From positions 1 to 44,470 of the forward strand of contig NZ_JAJAFU010000021.1 in assembly GCF_020480685.1 (NCBI RefSeq): a stretch of DNA of 44,470 nt. Reading direction: 5' to 3'. The translations under genes and the position numbers were made by a program. The stretch comes from Deferrivibrio essentukiensis. Lineage in GTDB: Bacteria > Chrysiogenota > Deferribacteres > Deferribacterales > Deferrivibrionaceae. The notes below the pieces were generated by a model, which was not told where the DNA came from, made no database searches, and saw only the letters and a list, made by a program, of their open reading frames with translations. Positions within the stretch are counted from its first letter, which is position 1, and each line of letters begins with the position of its first letter. Below are positions 7,326 through 16,409 of the stretch, one piece after another.

Positions 7326-10013
7326 ATGGCAATAAAACTACCTAAAAACTATTGGAATAATAAATTTTGGGCTTATATGCACGACCCTTTTGATAAGGCT
7401 CTTGATGTCAAAACACATATATCAAGGGCTAATCAATTAGTTGAAATATATACAGGTCTTTCTCAGCCAAATGAAGAGTTTTGGAAAAAAGCTGATGCTA
7501 TTGCGTCAGGTTTTGAGAGGGGGCAGATTACAAGTTATGATAAAAATGAAGAAAAGAGCGGTGCAGTTGATTTTCTGAAAGAGCCGATTATTACTCACCC
7601 TACCGGTGAAAGTTCACCTTTAAGAATAAATTTACCTCAGAAAATTGAAGCATCTGCGGTTTGGGAAGATTTGAAAGAGTTCATAAAAAAGGAGATAGGT
7701 ACAAAAGCTGGTTCTGGTGGGTATTCAGACAATTTTAAAGGGGATGAAGATAAATTTTCTATAGCAAGGTTTTTATACACTCACCTTGTTTTAAGGTTTA
7801 GGCTTGCTGAAGAAAATGTTGGTGGGCTTGGAGCTTTATGGCATAGATTGCCTGCCGACACAAGATTTCCTGATCATTCTATATGGCAACATAACGCTCT
7901 TGTGTCAGCAATCCAATCTTGTTTTGATATTGGGGGTAAAGATGATTTAGGAATGCTTGTTTTTAGTATTACTCCTGTACAAGGTTTTATAGCAAAAGCA
8001 AGAAAATTGAGGGATTATTGGACTGGCTCTATTTTACTTTCATGGTTAGCTTTTGAAGGTATAAAATGGGTAGTAGAAAATCTCGGACCTGACCATATTT
8101 TGTATCCTTCCCTTATTGACCAATATCTGGTAAATGAATATCTGGATAAAAATTGGAGTGTTAATAAAAGTTATTTTTTAAATAATCAAGCAACTATTGC
8201 ATCTTTTCCAAATAAGTTTTTACTTCTCATTCCATTTAGCAAATCAACAGAAATCGCTAACGAAATTCAAAAACATATTTTAAATGAATGGAACAATATT
8301 ATTAATTTAACTCAAAGTCAAATTGCCAAAGTTTTGAACTTGGATGAGAATAAGAGTGAGTATATAAAAGAGCTTTTTAATAGGCAGACTAAAAATTTTT
8401 GGGAATTTCAATGGGCTTCGGTTAGCATGCTAAAAAAGGAAAATGAAGAAGAAATTAAAAATCTTCTAAATGGAAAAAATTACAAAAGTCAATTTGAGTT
8501 ACTTAATAGTTTTATTAAAATGGTAGAAGGCAAAGGTTTTGATGAGTCTGGAATTGGAACACTATATTCAGTATCTCATGCTCTTTGTCAATCTTCTTTA
8601 GCTGCTACAAAGGCTAAAAAACAAATATTACGTCAGGAAGAACCCGGAGAAAAATGTCATCTTTGTGGGGAGTTCGAGGTGTTGCATACTGAAAAATATG
8701 ATAACAATATGTCTGCTAATGAATATAATGAAAAAATTAAAAAATTTTGGAATGACTTTATATCATCTTGGAATCCAGATTCAGATTTTAAAGAAAATGA
8801 AAAGCTTTGCTCGATTTGCACAACAAAAAGAATTGCCTATAGAGTATTAAAAAATGAAAAAAAGCATATTTTAAATTCTACATTTAAGCAGTCTGAAAAC
8901 TTCCCATCTACCACTTATATGGCACTTTATAACTATTATTTAAGAGAAAATATAGTTGATGAAGACAATAAAATTGAGTGTGCCAATAGAATTCATGAAA
9001 AAACAGATGATACAAAAGTAAAGGATAGATACTATGCAATATTAATGATGGATGGGGATAAAATGGGTGATTTGGTAAATGGTATTTCTATGGCTTCTAC
9101 CTGGCAATCTATAATGCATCCTTCAATTTATAAAAAGCTTAATGGCGGGACTATAGAAGAAAAATATTCTAAAAATTGGCAAAATATTTTTAAAAATTTG
9201 CCTAAAAGAAATCTCACTCCTGCTATTCATGCGGCTATTTCAGAGTCATTGGGAGATTTTGCAGTGTATGGTGTTTCAAGTATAATTAAAAATTATGGAG
9301 GTAGACTGATATATGCAGGTGGGGATGATGTTTGTGCTGTGATGCCAGTAAGCACTGCGTTAGATGCAGCTGAAGAGATAAGTGAATATTATAAGTCCTA
9401 TTACAAGCTTATTTATAAAGGAAGCTCTAATGATATAAAAGTAATAGATATTGAAAACAGTTTTGATATTGAAATAGGCAAGCTGTCCATTAATCTTGGT
9501 AAGGGTGAGAAAATTTCAATTTCTGCAGGTATTTTAATTTGTCACCATAAGGCGGACTTATCTTTTATGATCAAAGAAGCCCATACACTTTTGGATAAGA
9601 AAGCTAAAATTGATGGTGGCAGAGATGCTGTTGCAATTCAATTAAAAAAGAGGAGTGGTGGTGATAGATTTTTTATAAGTAAGTTTAATGATGAAAGATT
9701 GCAAGCATTTAAATATTTGTCTGCATGTATGGGAGAAGAGATGTCACGATCTCTAGCTTATAGATTAGCTAGTTTTAAAGATGGTATAGAGGCAATTTTA
9801 AATAATAAAGATATTCAAGAAGCAGAAAGATTAGAATATTTAAGAACATTTATAAAATCTCAATTGGCGAAGTCAGGAAAAAGTGGAATCAGCCATGATG
9901 ATATGTCAGAAAATATAACAAAAGTTGTTTTAGATAACAAAGGATGTTTTACCAATGAAGCATTAATTATTGCTGGCTTTTTAAAACAGTATAAGGAGGT
10001 GAAAGGTGAATAG
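7326..10013 (+). CDS. cmr2: Cmr2/Cas10, type III-B signature subunit and cyclic oligoadenylate synthase
   Basis: An 895-residue Cas10. The N-terminus has the Cmr2 HD-like motif YMHDPFDKA (His19-Asp20) and later PADTRFPDHSIW. A zinc ribbon is formed by CHLCG (Cys444, Cys447) and CSIC (Cys495, Cys498). The first palm motif is MMDGDKMGD (Asp576, Asp578). The catalytic GGDD lies at 665-668 in YAGGDDVCAVMP. An intact GGDD means the complex should convert ATP to cyclic oligoadenylate when target RNA is bound, the signal for the CARF and SAVED effectors nearby. Whether the HD site cuts DNA is uncertain, since only the first HD pair is clear and this domain is often degenerate in Cmr2. It sits between cmr1 and cmr3 (8-nt overlap). 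Confidence 0.93.
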   Translation: MAIKLPKNYWNNKFWAYMHDPFDKALDVKTHISRANQLVEIYTGLSQPNEEFWKKADAIASGFERGQITSYDKNEEKSGAVDFLKEPIITHPTGESSPLRINLPQKIEASAVWEDLKEFIKKEIGTKAGSGGYSDNFKGDEDKFSIARFLYTHLVLRFRLAEENVGGLGALWHRLPADTRFPDHSIWQHNALVSAIQSCFDIGGKDDLGMLVFSITPVQGFIAKARKLRDYWTGSILLSWLAFEGIKWVVENLGPDHILYPSLIDQYLVNEYLDKNWSVNKSYFLNNQATIASFPNKFLLLIPFSKSTEIANEIQKHILNEWNNIINLTQSQIAKVLNLDENKSEYIKELFNRQTKNFWEFQWASVSMLKKENEEEIKNLLNGKNYKSQFELLNSFIKMVEGKGFDESGIGTLYSVSHALCQSSLAATKAKKQILRQEEPGEKCHLCGEFEVLHTEKYDNNMSANEYNEKIKKFWNDFISSWNPDSDFKENEKLCSICTTKRIAYRVLKNEKKHILNSTFKQSENFPSTTYMALYNYYLRENIVDEDNKIECANRIHEKTDDTKVKDRYYAILMMDGDKMGDLVNGISMASTWQSIMHPSIYKKLNGGTIEEKYSKNWQNIFKNLPKRNLTPAIHAAISESLGDFAVYGVSSIIKNYGGRLIYAGGDDVCAVMPVSTALDAAEEISEYYKSYYKLIYKGSSNDIKVIDIENSFDIEIGKLSINLGKGEKISISAGILICHHKADLSFMIKEAHTLLDKKAKIDGGRDAVAIQLKKRSGGDRFFISKFNDERLQAFKYLSACMGEEMSRSLAYRLASFKDGIEAILNNKDIQEAERLEYLRTFIKSQLAKSGKSGISHDDMSENITKVVLDNKGCFTNEALIIAGFLKQYKEVKGE

Positions 10014-10920
10014 TTGGTACACATTTGAGCCTGTTGATACATTATTTTTTAGAGGATCAGAGCCTATGATTATGGGTGAAAATCACACGTCAAATTTCAA
10101 TTTTCCACCACCTGCACACACTATTGAAGGGGCAATAAGGACATATTTTTATCATCTGGATAAAAAAGGGTATTCTGAAATAATTAGGTTGGGAGAAAAA
10201 AAGGGGTCTTTTAATGTAATAGGTCCTTTTTTCAAAGAGGATGGCAAGATATTTGTTCCTGCACCTTACAGCTGGTTTATAGAAAAGCAAGAAGAAAAAA
10301 CAGATACTGAAAATGAAAGTAAAGTTACAAAAGTTATAAAATCTTATAAGGTTTCGACTAATCTTATTCAGACATCAAATAATGAAACTTATTGGGTTAA
10401 ACCATCTGAAAAAGACGTAGAGACATTAGGAGGGAGATGGCTTTTATTGAGCGACTTAATTAGTAATAAAGAAAAAGTTGAAGTAAGAAATAGCTCTGAT
10501 TTTTTTGTACAGGAGTATAGGACTGGAATTGCTCTTGAAAAAAATAGAAAGGTTAGAGAAGGCCACATATATGCGTTTGTACATGCAAGGTTAAAAGAGA
10601 AAGTTTCTATAGTATTTGGTATCGATAAAGATTTGCCGCTGGAACATAGCGTTACAATTACACTTGGTGCTGAACAGAGATTTGGGAAATTAAAAAGAAT
10701 AGCTAATAATATCAATTTTGAGAATGATGGCTCTATGTACATGAATTTGTCTATTTTTGAGGCTAATGATGAGGCAAACAAACACATAGTGGCAACAGGA
10801 AAGCCTTTATACCTTGGCGGATGGGACTTAGCTAAAGGATTTCATAAGCCAATGAGAGGTTTTTTTCCGGCCGGTTCAGTTTTTACCAAAAAGTTAGATA
10901 ATAATTTTATAAATATTTAA
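10006..10920 (+). CDS. cmr3: Cmr3 (Cas5-like) subunit of type III-B effector
   Basis: A 304-residue protein starting with the Cmr3 signature EPVDTLFFRGSEPM (about 8-21), then FPPPAHTIEGAIRTY. It ends with the glycine-rich segments LGGWDLAKGFHKPMRG and FFPAGSVF. Cmr3 binds Cas10 and holds the 5' handle of the crRNA at the foot of the complex. It starts with GTG 8 nt inside cmr2, with a strong Shine-Dalgarno (AAGGAGG) just upstream. It is slightly short for the family but has both ends. Confidence 0.88.
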   Translation: MNSWYTFEPVDTLFFRGSEPMIMGENHTSNFNFPPPAHTIEGAIRTYFYHLDKKGYSEIIRLGEKKGSFNVIGPFFKEDGKIFVPAPYSWFIEKQEEKTDTENESKVTKVIKSYKVSTNLIQTSNNETYWVKPSEKDVETLGGRWLLLSDLISNKEKVEVRNSSDFFVQEYRTGIALEKNRKVREGHIYAFVHARLKEKVSIVFGIDKDLPLEHSVTITLGAEQRFGKLKRIANNINFENDGSMYMNLSIFEANDEANKHIVATGKPLYLGGWDLAKGFHKPMRGFFPAGSVFTKKLDNNFINI

Positions 10921-10932
10921 ATGGAGGCTATG

Positions 10933-11799
10933 ATGATCAAGAGAGAATTGAGTTCTATTCTTACTTTTTATGCTGTTTCACCTATCCATGCAGGTAGCGG
11001 AGCATCAGTGGCTACTGTGGACTTACCTATACAAAGGGAGCGACACACAGGTTATCCACATATTCAGGCTTCAGGGGTAAAAGGTAGCTTGAGGGATCAT
11101 TTTAGAAAATTTAATGAGACGAATGATGAAAAGTTGATAAATTTTATTTTTGGATCTGACACACAGGATGGATGGAGTAAATATGATGATTCTCAACCTG
11201 GTGCGATTTCTGTTTCAGATGCCAAATTATTATTCTTTCCGATGAGGTCAAATGTAGCACCATTTGTGTGGGTTACCTGCCCTACTGTTATGAATAGGCT
11301 CAAAAGAGATCTGGAGTATGCGGGTATATCAATGGAAGAAACATTTGAGGTTAAAGATGATGGGGCACAAGTATTGAAAGGTGATTTTAAAGGAGTTGCA
11401 AAAATAGTATTGGAGGATGCATTAGTAGTTGTTTCTAAAGAAGAACCCATTGAAGTAGATTTCATAAATAATAATTTTTCTGAAGTAGATAAATTATTAC
11501 TAATTTCGGATAAGATGTTTGATTATTGTGTTTCTTCCTGCACAGAAATCCAAACAAACATAAAAATTGATTCCAAAACAGGGACAGCCGAAGATGGATC
11601 TTTAAGGTATCAAGAATTTTTACCAGCTGACTCTATTTTGTATTCTATAATATATTACAGTGCATCATCTCAAGAACTTCAGGCTGTAAATATAAAAAAT
11701 TATCTCCAAACAACTATAAATAGTTTTTTACAAATAGGTGGTGATGTTACTCTCGGTAAAGGTGTTTGTAAAATTAAATGGATTGACGGGGGTAAATAA
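10933..11799 (+). CDS. cmr4: Cmr4 (Cas7-like) backbone subunit and target-RNA nuclease
   Basis: A 288-residue Cas7-like RAMP. The motif SPIHAGSGASVATVDLPIQ (about 16-34) carries the Asp (Asp30 from this start) expected to cut target RNA at 6-nt steps. HIQASGVKGSLRDHF follows, and the C-terminus has the loop GGDVTLGKGVCKIKW. Several copies form the backbone of the Cmr complex. I chose the ATG at 10933 because GGAGG at 10923-10927 sits the right distance upstream. An in-frame ATG at 10921 would overlap that ribosome site, and 10930 is also possible. Its stop overlaps the cmr5 start (TAATG). Confidence 0.88.
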   Translation: MIKRELSSILTFYAVSPIHAGSGASVATVDLPIQRERHTGYPHIQASGVKGSLRDHFRKFNETNDEKLINFIFGSDTQDGWSKYDDSQPGAISVSDAKLLFFPMRSNVAPFVWVTCPTVMNRLKRDLEYAGISMEETFEVKDDGAQVLKGDFKGVAKIVLEDALVVVSKEEPIEVDFINNNFSEVDKLLLISDKMFDYCVSSCTEIQTNIKIDSKTGTAEDGSLRYQEFLPADSILYSIIYYSASSQELQAVNIKNYLQTTINSFLQIGGDVTLGKGVCKIKWIDGGK

Positions 11800-12170
11800 T
11801 GAGAACTCTTGGACAAAAAAGGGCAGAATATGCTTTAGATAAAATTCTTAAACTGGAATGTGATAGAAAAGAGTTTAAATCTTTTTCAGCTGGCGTGCCT
11901 ACAATGATTTTACAAAATGGATTTGGTCAGACAATGGCTTTTTTTATAGCTAAAGGAACAGACAAAGACTTAAAAATAAACCAAAAAGACAAACATATTA
12001 TTCTCTTAAATATAATAAGGGAATGGGTTAAAGATATTATTCCTTCTATAGATGAAAAAACGTTTATAAATAATTTAAACATAGCTACTCAAGAGCAATA
12101 TCTTGAGGCTCAAAAAGAGGCATTAAAACTATTAGAATGGATTAAAAGATATGCAAATGCAGGTTTCTAA
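11799..12170 (+). CDS. cmr5: Cmr5 small subunit of type III-B effector
   Basis: A 123-residue, mostly helical protein of the usual Cmr5 size and position between cmr4 and cmr6. Typical Cmr5 features are the N-terminal GQKRAEYALDKI, the central FSAGVPTMILQNGFGQTMAF and the C-terminal EALKLLEWIKRYANAGF. Cmr5 forms the minor filament that stacks along the crRNA-target duplex. It overlaps the cmr4 stop by 1 nt. Confidence 0.88.
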   Translation: MRTLGQKRAEYALDKILKLECDRKEFKSFSAGVPTMILQNGFGQTMAFFIAKGTDKDLKINQKDKHIILLNIIREWVKDIIPSIDEKTFINNLNIATQEQYLEAQKEALKLLEWIKRYANAGF

Positions 12171-12182
12171 AAAGGGGAAGCT

Positions 12183-13346
12183 ATGATACCTATATATAAA
12201 GAAATAAGTGATATTGTAGGAAAAAATTATAATAAAGGTAATTTCGGACTTTGGTTTAATAAGTTTGTTGATATTGATGTTACTAAATTCAAGCCTGATG
12301 ATAAAAGCGTAAATAAATACAAAACAAAATATGATAATATTAAAGATGAGACTGAATCTTTTTTAGGAAAAAAACATTTACAGCAATATTGGTTTTGCAA
12401 AGCATATGAAAAAAAATACGACATATTGACAGTCCATGCTCATTTGTCTTCTCCAATGATTACTGGTATTGGTCAAACTCATCCAGGTGAGATCGGAATG
12501 ACTTTTGATCATACTATTGGTGTCCCTTATATCCCTGCTTCTTCAGTAAAAGGAATTGTAAGGTTTGCACATATTCTTAATATGATAGAAGATCCAGAAA
12601 ATGAAAATAGAATATTGAATAAAGAAGAAATTGATGATGAAGAAGATTGGACATTTGTGAAACATCTTTTTGGTAAAGGAGGGGATAAGGGAAATGTTGG
12701 TGATGTTATTTTTTTGGATGCCTATCCGGTCAAATCACCTGAGTTAGCCATAGATATTATTAATCCGCATTACCAAAAATATTATGATGAAAAAGGCAAA
12801 ACTCCCCCGGGAGATTATTTAGAGCCAGTACCAATAAAGTTTTTGACTGTTAAAACCGGTAATCAGTTTATTTTTAGGATACTGATTAAAAGAGATATCA
12901 AACTAGAAAATGGAGTTACACTTACAGAATTAGTAAAAAAAGCCTTGGATAGAGTTTTAACTATTGAGGGAGTTGGTGCAAAAACAGCTGTTGGATATGG
13001 GAGATTTAATATAATTTCTTATAATGAGTATGAAAAAATAAAGTCTTTAGCTCAAAAAGAAATTGAGAAAACAAAAAGAGCTATAGAAGAAAAACAAATT
13101 GAGAAAAAAATGAACTCTATGTCAGAAATAGAAAAAGTAATTTTTAATTTGAAAAGCAGTAAAGATGAAAATTTTTCTATGGAAATATATCAAAATATAG
13201 ATGCTTATTCAGGTGAAGATAAGAAAAAAATTGCGAACGCACTTAAAGAAAAATGGATAGAACTTAAAAAATGGGATAAAAAAGATATTAGTAAAAAACA
13301 GAAAGAAAAAGTTGAAAAAATCAAACAAATTTTAGGAGAAAACTAA
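12183..13346 (+). CDS. cmr6: Cmr6 (Cas7-like) subunit with long charged C-terminal extension
   Basis: A 387-residue RAMP protein. Residues about 80-275 hold the Cmr6 core: SPMITGIGQTHPGEIG, then YIPASSVKGIVRFAH, VPIKFLTVKTGNQF and the final loop GVGAKTAVGYGRF. After this the protein continues for about 110 residues of lysine/glutamate-rich helix (KKMNSMSEIEKVIF, then KKDISKKQKEKVEKIKQ), well beyond the usual end. Cmr6 sits near the 3' end of the crRNA next to Cmr1. The extension looks like a coiled coil plus a basic tail and could bind RNA or a partner; that is inference. A good ribosome site (AAAGGGG) precedes the ATG. Confidence 0.88.
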   Translation: MIPIYKEISDIVGKNYNKGNFGLWFNKFVDIDVTKFKPDDKSVNKYKTKYDNIKDETESFLGKKHLQQYWFCKAYEKKYDILTVHAHLSSPMITGIGQTHPGEIGMTFDHTIGVPYIPASSVKGIVRFAHILNMIEDPENENRILNKEEIDDEEDWTFVKHLFGKGGDKGNVGDVIFLDAYPVKSPELAIDIINPHYQKYYDEKGKTPPGDYLEPVPIKFLTVKTGNQFIFRILIKRDIKLENGVTLTELVKKALDRVLTIEGVGAKTAVGYGRFNIISYNEYEKIKSLAQKEIEKTKRAIEEKQIEKKMNSMSEIEKVIFNLKSSKDENFSMEIYQNIDAYSGEDKKKIANALKEKWIELKKWDKKDISKKQKEKVEKIKQILGEN

Positions 13347-13358
13347 AATAATAGTGAT

Positions 13359-15443
13359 ATGTTTATGCATCCTAACATACTGATTACCACGCTTGGGCAT
13401 TCTTGGCAGTTAATTCCTGAACTTTTAGGGTTTACTAACCCTGATGATTTTGGGTTTTATGACGAGCACCCCGATGAAGAAAAGATAAATGCTTTAAGGC
13501 GTTTAAGCAGTATAAGGTCAATTAATGAAGTATGGGTTATTTCAACTGATAACAAAGTAGCACTTGATTCTATTAAAAAATCAAGAGATTGGCTAAATAG
13601 CCAGTTTCTTGATATTACGTTAAGAGCTTTTATCCTCAAAGGTGTTCCCGATTTGATTAGTGTTGAACATTGTAGGCAAATGAGTAATTTGATTTACTCA
13701 GTAGTTTTGGCAGGGAAAAAGTATGCGAGTAATGGGCAGCTAATTTTATCTTTAAGCGGTGGTCGTAAAACCATGAGTGCAGATATGCAAGAAGCTGGAA
13801 ACATTTTTGGTTTTGATGCCATGATTCATATTATAGATGATGGTAAAATACCCACAGAGTTTAGAAATTCTAATGATATTGATGCTAAATATTGTAAACA
13901 TTTTATGCCAATTGTTGCTTTTGGTAAAAAAGAAGCCAGTAAGATTGTTTATTTAGAGCCGAATATATTAAATATTAAACAATATGAGATTGATATTGAT
14001 GATACTCAATTTTTAAAGCCTGATACATGTCTCTATGAAGAAATAGAGGAAAGGCGTAAAAAATCAAGAAATATAGCTTTTAATTTTTATCAAAAAATTT
14101 ATCAAAGCGAGCCATCATCAAACTTTTATTCTCTTTATTTTTTAGAGCCTGATAAAATTGAGACTTTAAAAGATAAAAAAATAGATAATTTTGACTACAG
14201 TTTAATAAAAAAACTACCAAAAGCTGAACTACATTGTCACTTAGGCGGAATAGCTAATGCTGAGGAAATTATTGAAATAGCTCATTCAAATATAGAAAAA
14301 ATAAATTATTTTCGAAAAACAAATACAGAATATGACAAATGGTTAGATTTGATTAAAGAATACATAGTAAGTGGCGAACTAACACCTCTTGAGGATTTGG
14401 TTAAAAATTCTAAACAAAAATTATTTAAATATTTTGACGCTATTCCAGAGCCATATAATCTGGCTGGCTTTCTTATTCAATTTAGAGGTTATGAAGATAT
14501 TTTAGATAAACTTATATATGGTAAATATTTACAAAGTGAAAAATTTACAAATATTGGAATAGAAGAATATTCAAGTTTGGGAGACTTACAAGGTTCAGGC
14601 CTATTGCAAACTAAGGAATCACTGATTACTGCTTGTAATATCTTAAAAAGAAAGGCAATAGAACATAATGTAAAATATCTTGAGCTGCGATGCTCCCCAA
14701 ATAATTACACTAAATGTGATTTAAGTGTTAGTGATGTAGTAAATACTCTCATTGAAAACTTAAAATCAGAAGATACGATATTTAAACTTATTTTTATTGC
14801 AACAAGACATAAAAAAATGAGTGAAATCTATCAAATTATAGAGTTTGTTTTAGAACATATTGATAATAAAAACAATGATTTTGCTGAAATGTTTGTTGGT
14901 TTTGATTTAGCCGGTAATGAAGAACTTAGAAAGCCAGTAGAGTTAAGAAATGCTTTTTTACCAATTTTAGAAAAATGTCTAAAAATTACTATACACGCAG
15001 GTGAAACTGCAGAAGCTGAAAGTATATGGGAAGCTATTTATCATTTGAGTGCCGATAGAATAGGGCATGGATTAAAATTATTAGAAAAAAAAGATTTGAT
15101 AGGAAAAATAAAGGAAAGAAAAATATCTATAGAGTTGTGTCCTTCCAGTAATAAACAGATATTAGATTTTACTATAAAAGAATATCCTATAAAAAAATAT
15201 TTAAACGAAGGGCTTAGAGTCACAATTAATACTGACAATATTGGTATTTCAAGGACTGATTTCACTAATGAATACATAGTTGCCTCTAATTTAATAAATA
15301 ACAATTTAAACTTTTGGGAAGTTTTACAATTGATTAAAAATTCATTTATATCTGCTTTTTGCAAAGCAGATGTTAGAAAAGATTTAGTTTTGCAAGCTGA
15401 AAGAGAAGTGTTGGAGATAATTAATGAAGAATTCTTTAAATGA
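13359..15443 (+). CDS. cad1: Cad1: CARF-fused adenosine deaminase effector
   Basis: A 694-residue fusion. Residues 1-200 are a CARF domain (ILITTLGHSWQLIPELLGF; ligand loop ILSLSGGRKTMSADMQEAG at 129-147). After a linker, residues about 280-690 are an adenosine deaminase (metallo-dependent hydrolase) domain with the zinc and catalytic set: AELHCHLGG (His292, His294), IHAGET (His546, Glu549), DRIGHG (His570), ELCPSSN and NTDN (Asp626). This is the plan of Cad1, which deaminates ATP to ITP on cyclic oligoadenylate binding. The residue after the zinc Asp is Asn627, where classic deaminases have Asp. It follows cmr6 by 12 nt and overlaps the Nudix gene by 20 nt. The ribosome site is weak; the Met at codon 3 is an alternative start. 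Confidence 0.9.
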   Translation: MFMHPNILITTLGHSWQLIPELLGFTNPDDFGFYDEHPDEEKINALRRLSSIRSINEVWVISTDNKVALDSIKKSRDWLNSQFLDITLRAFILKGVPDLISVEHCRQMSNLIYSVVLAGKKYASNGQLILSLSGGRKTMSADMQEAGNIFGFDAMIHIIDDGKIPTEFRNSNDIDAKYCKHFMPIVAFGKKEASKIVYLEPNILNIKQYEIDIDDTQFLKPDTCLYEEIEERRKKSRNIAFNFYQKIYQSEPSSNFYSLYFLEPDKIETLKDKKIDNFDYSLIKKLPKAELHCHLGGIANAEEIIEIAHSNIEKINYFRKTNTEYDKWLDLIKEYIVSGELTPLEDLVKNSKQKLFKYFDAIPEPYNLAGFLIQFRGYEDILDKLIYGKYLQSEKFTNIGIEEYSSLGDLQGSGLLQTKESLITACNILKRKAIEHNVKYLELRCSPNNYTKCDLSVSDVVNTLIENLKSEDTIFKLIFIATRHKKMSEIYQIIEFVLEHIDNKNNDFAEMFVGFDLAGNEELRKPVELRNAFLPILEKCLKITIHAGETAEAESIWEAIYHLSADRIGHGLKLLEKKDLIGKIKERKISIELCPSSNKQILDFTIKEYPIKKYLNEGLRVTINTDNIGISRTDFTNEYIVASNLINNNLNFWEVLQLIKNSFISAFCKADVRKDLVLQAEREVLEIINEEFFK

Positions 15444-16011
15444 TATACTTGTTTTTAAAAGAAAAGATATAAAGAAAAAGTATTTAAAAGAAAAAACTGT
15501 AATTGAAATAACAGAAAAACAACTTATTAAAGATTTTAAACCGGAGTCGATTAATTTTATTGAACGGGATAAATGCGAATATAATGTAGAATATAAACAA
15601 ATTATCCCCTATGTACTTGTGACTTATCTTAACAAAATGGCGTGTTATCAGAGAAATGGCAGTGAGAATAGATTGCATGGAAAATATTCGGTAGGTATTG
15701 GCGGGCATGTAGAGAAACAAGATTATGTTTATCAGGCATTAATACCGACAATACATAATGCAATTTATAGAGAGCTTTCTGAAGAGTTTTTGGACTTTAA
15801 TTTTTATAAGACAAGTTTAGCTTTTTTAGGAGTTATTAATGAAGAGCTTACAGAGGTAGGTCATACTCACATTGGATTTGTTTATTTATTAAATACAGCA
15901 AAACAGTTTGCTCCGGGTAAAGAATTAGATAATCTTGAATGGTTAGACATTGCAGACATTTATGAAAAAGACTTAGAGCTTTGGAGTAAACTCGCACTGG
16001 AGCTAATGTAG
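15424..16011 (+). CDS. Nudix-family hydrolase coupled to Cad1
   Basis: A 195-residue protein with a Nudix box: GIGGHVE (91-97) followed by YRELSEE (115-121). The Arg-Glu and Glu-Glu pair that binds Mg2+ is intact, with extra residues between the two halves. Further features are FLGVINEE and HTHIGFVYLL. Nudix enzymes split nucleoside diphosphates linked to a second group, and several act on (d)ITP or other non-canonical NTPs. The gene starts inside the 3' end of cad1 and ends in the start of csx20, so it is co-translated with an enzyme expected to make ITP. My inference is that it acts on the Cad1 product (ITP to IMP) or otherwise tunes that arm. The substrate is not shown by the sequence. Confidence 0.82.
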   Translation: MKNSLNDILVFKRKDIKKKYLKEKTVIEITEKQLIKDFKPESINFIERDKCEYNVEYKQIIPYVLVTYLNKMACYQRNGSENRLHGKYSVGIGGHVEKQDYVYQALIPTIHNAIYRELSEEFLDFNFYKTSLAFLGVINEELTEVGHTHIGFVYLLNTAKQFAPGKELDNLEWLDIADIYEKDLELWSKLALELM

Positions 16012-16409
16012 TGACAAAGCTATTTCTACTATTTAGCCATAAACTAACTGATAAACAAATAACGGATGCAAAAGAGAGTCTGGGTGTAGAGAAATTTGTA
16101 TATTTGCCTGATGATTTACAAGTTATTTGGAGTCAGGTTTCACCATATAGTGAATTGCCATTAATTGAGCTTAACAGGATTGTAGACTGGCTAAAATTTG
16201 AAGCTAATAAAGGAGATTATATTTTAGTGCAGGGTGATTTTGGAGCTACTTTTTATGTCGTGGACTTTTGTTTAAAAAATAACTTAATACCTGTTTATTC
16301 CACAAGCAGAAGAATCTCAGTGGAAAAAAACGGCAATAATGGTAAAATAGTAAAAACTAATATTTTTGAACATGTAACCTTTAGAAAATACAGATATTTT
16401 GCGTTTTAG
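16011..16409 (+). CDS. csx20: Csx20-like protein, ring-nuclease family
   Basis: A 132-residue protein with a GTG start that overlaps the Nudix stop (TAGTG). Characteristic segments are KLFLLFSHKLTDKQ, EKFVYLPDDLQ, the core GDYILVQGDFGATFYVVDF and IPVYSTSRR. I recognise these as Csx20, a small type III accessory protein reported to belong to the ring nucleases, which cleave cyclic oligoadenylate and switch the response off. It is the last gene of the cas operon, directly before the CRISPR leader. If it acts on the species used here, it would reset CalpL, Can2 and Cad1 together. I assigned the family from remembered motifs, without an alignment. Confidence 0.78.
   Translation: MTKLFLLFSHKLTDKQITDAKESLGVEKFVYLPDDLQVIWSQVSPYSELPLIELNRIVDWLKFEANKGDYILVQGDFGATFYVVDFCLKNNLIPVYSTSRRISVEKNGNNGKIVKTNIFEHVTFRKYRYFAF

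Noticed and set aside
10389-10787. 132-codon minus-strand ORF opposite cmr3
   Set aside because: It is a shadow of a strongly supported Cmr3 frame, with no ribosome site or recognisable protein.
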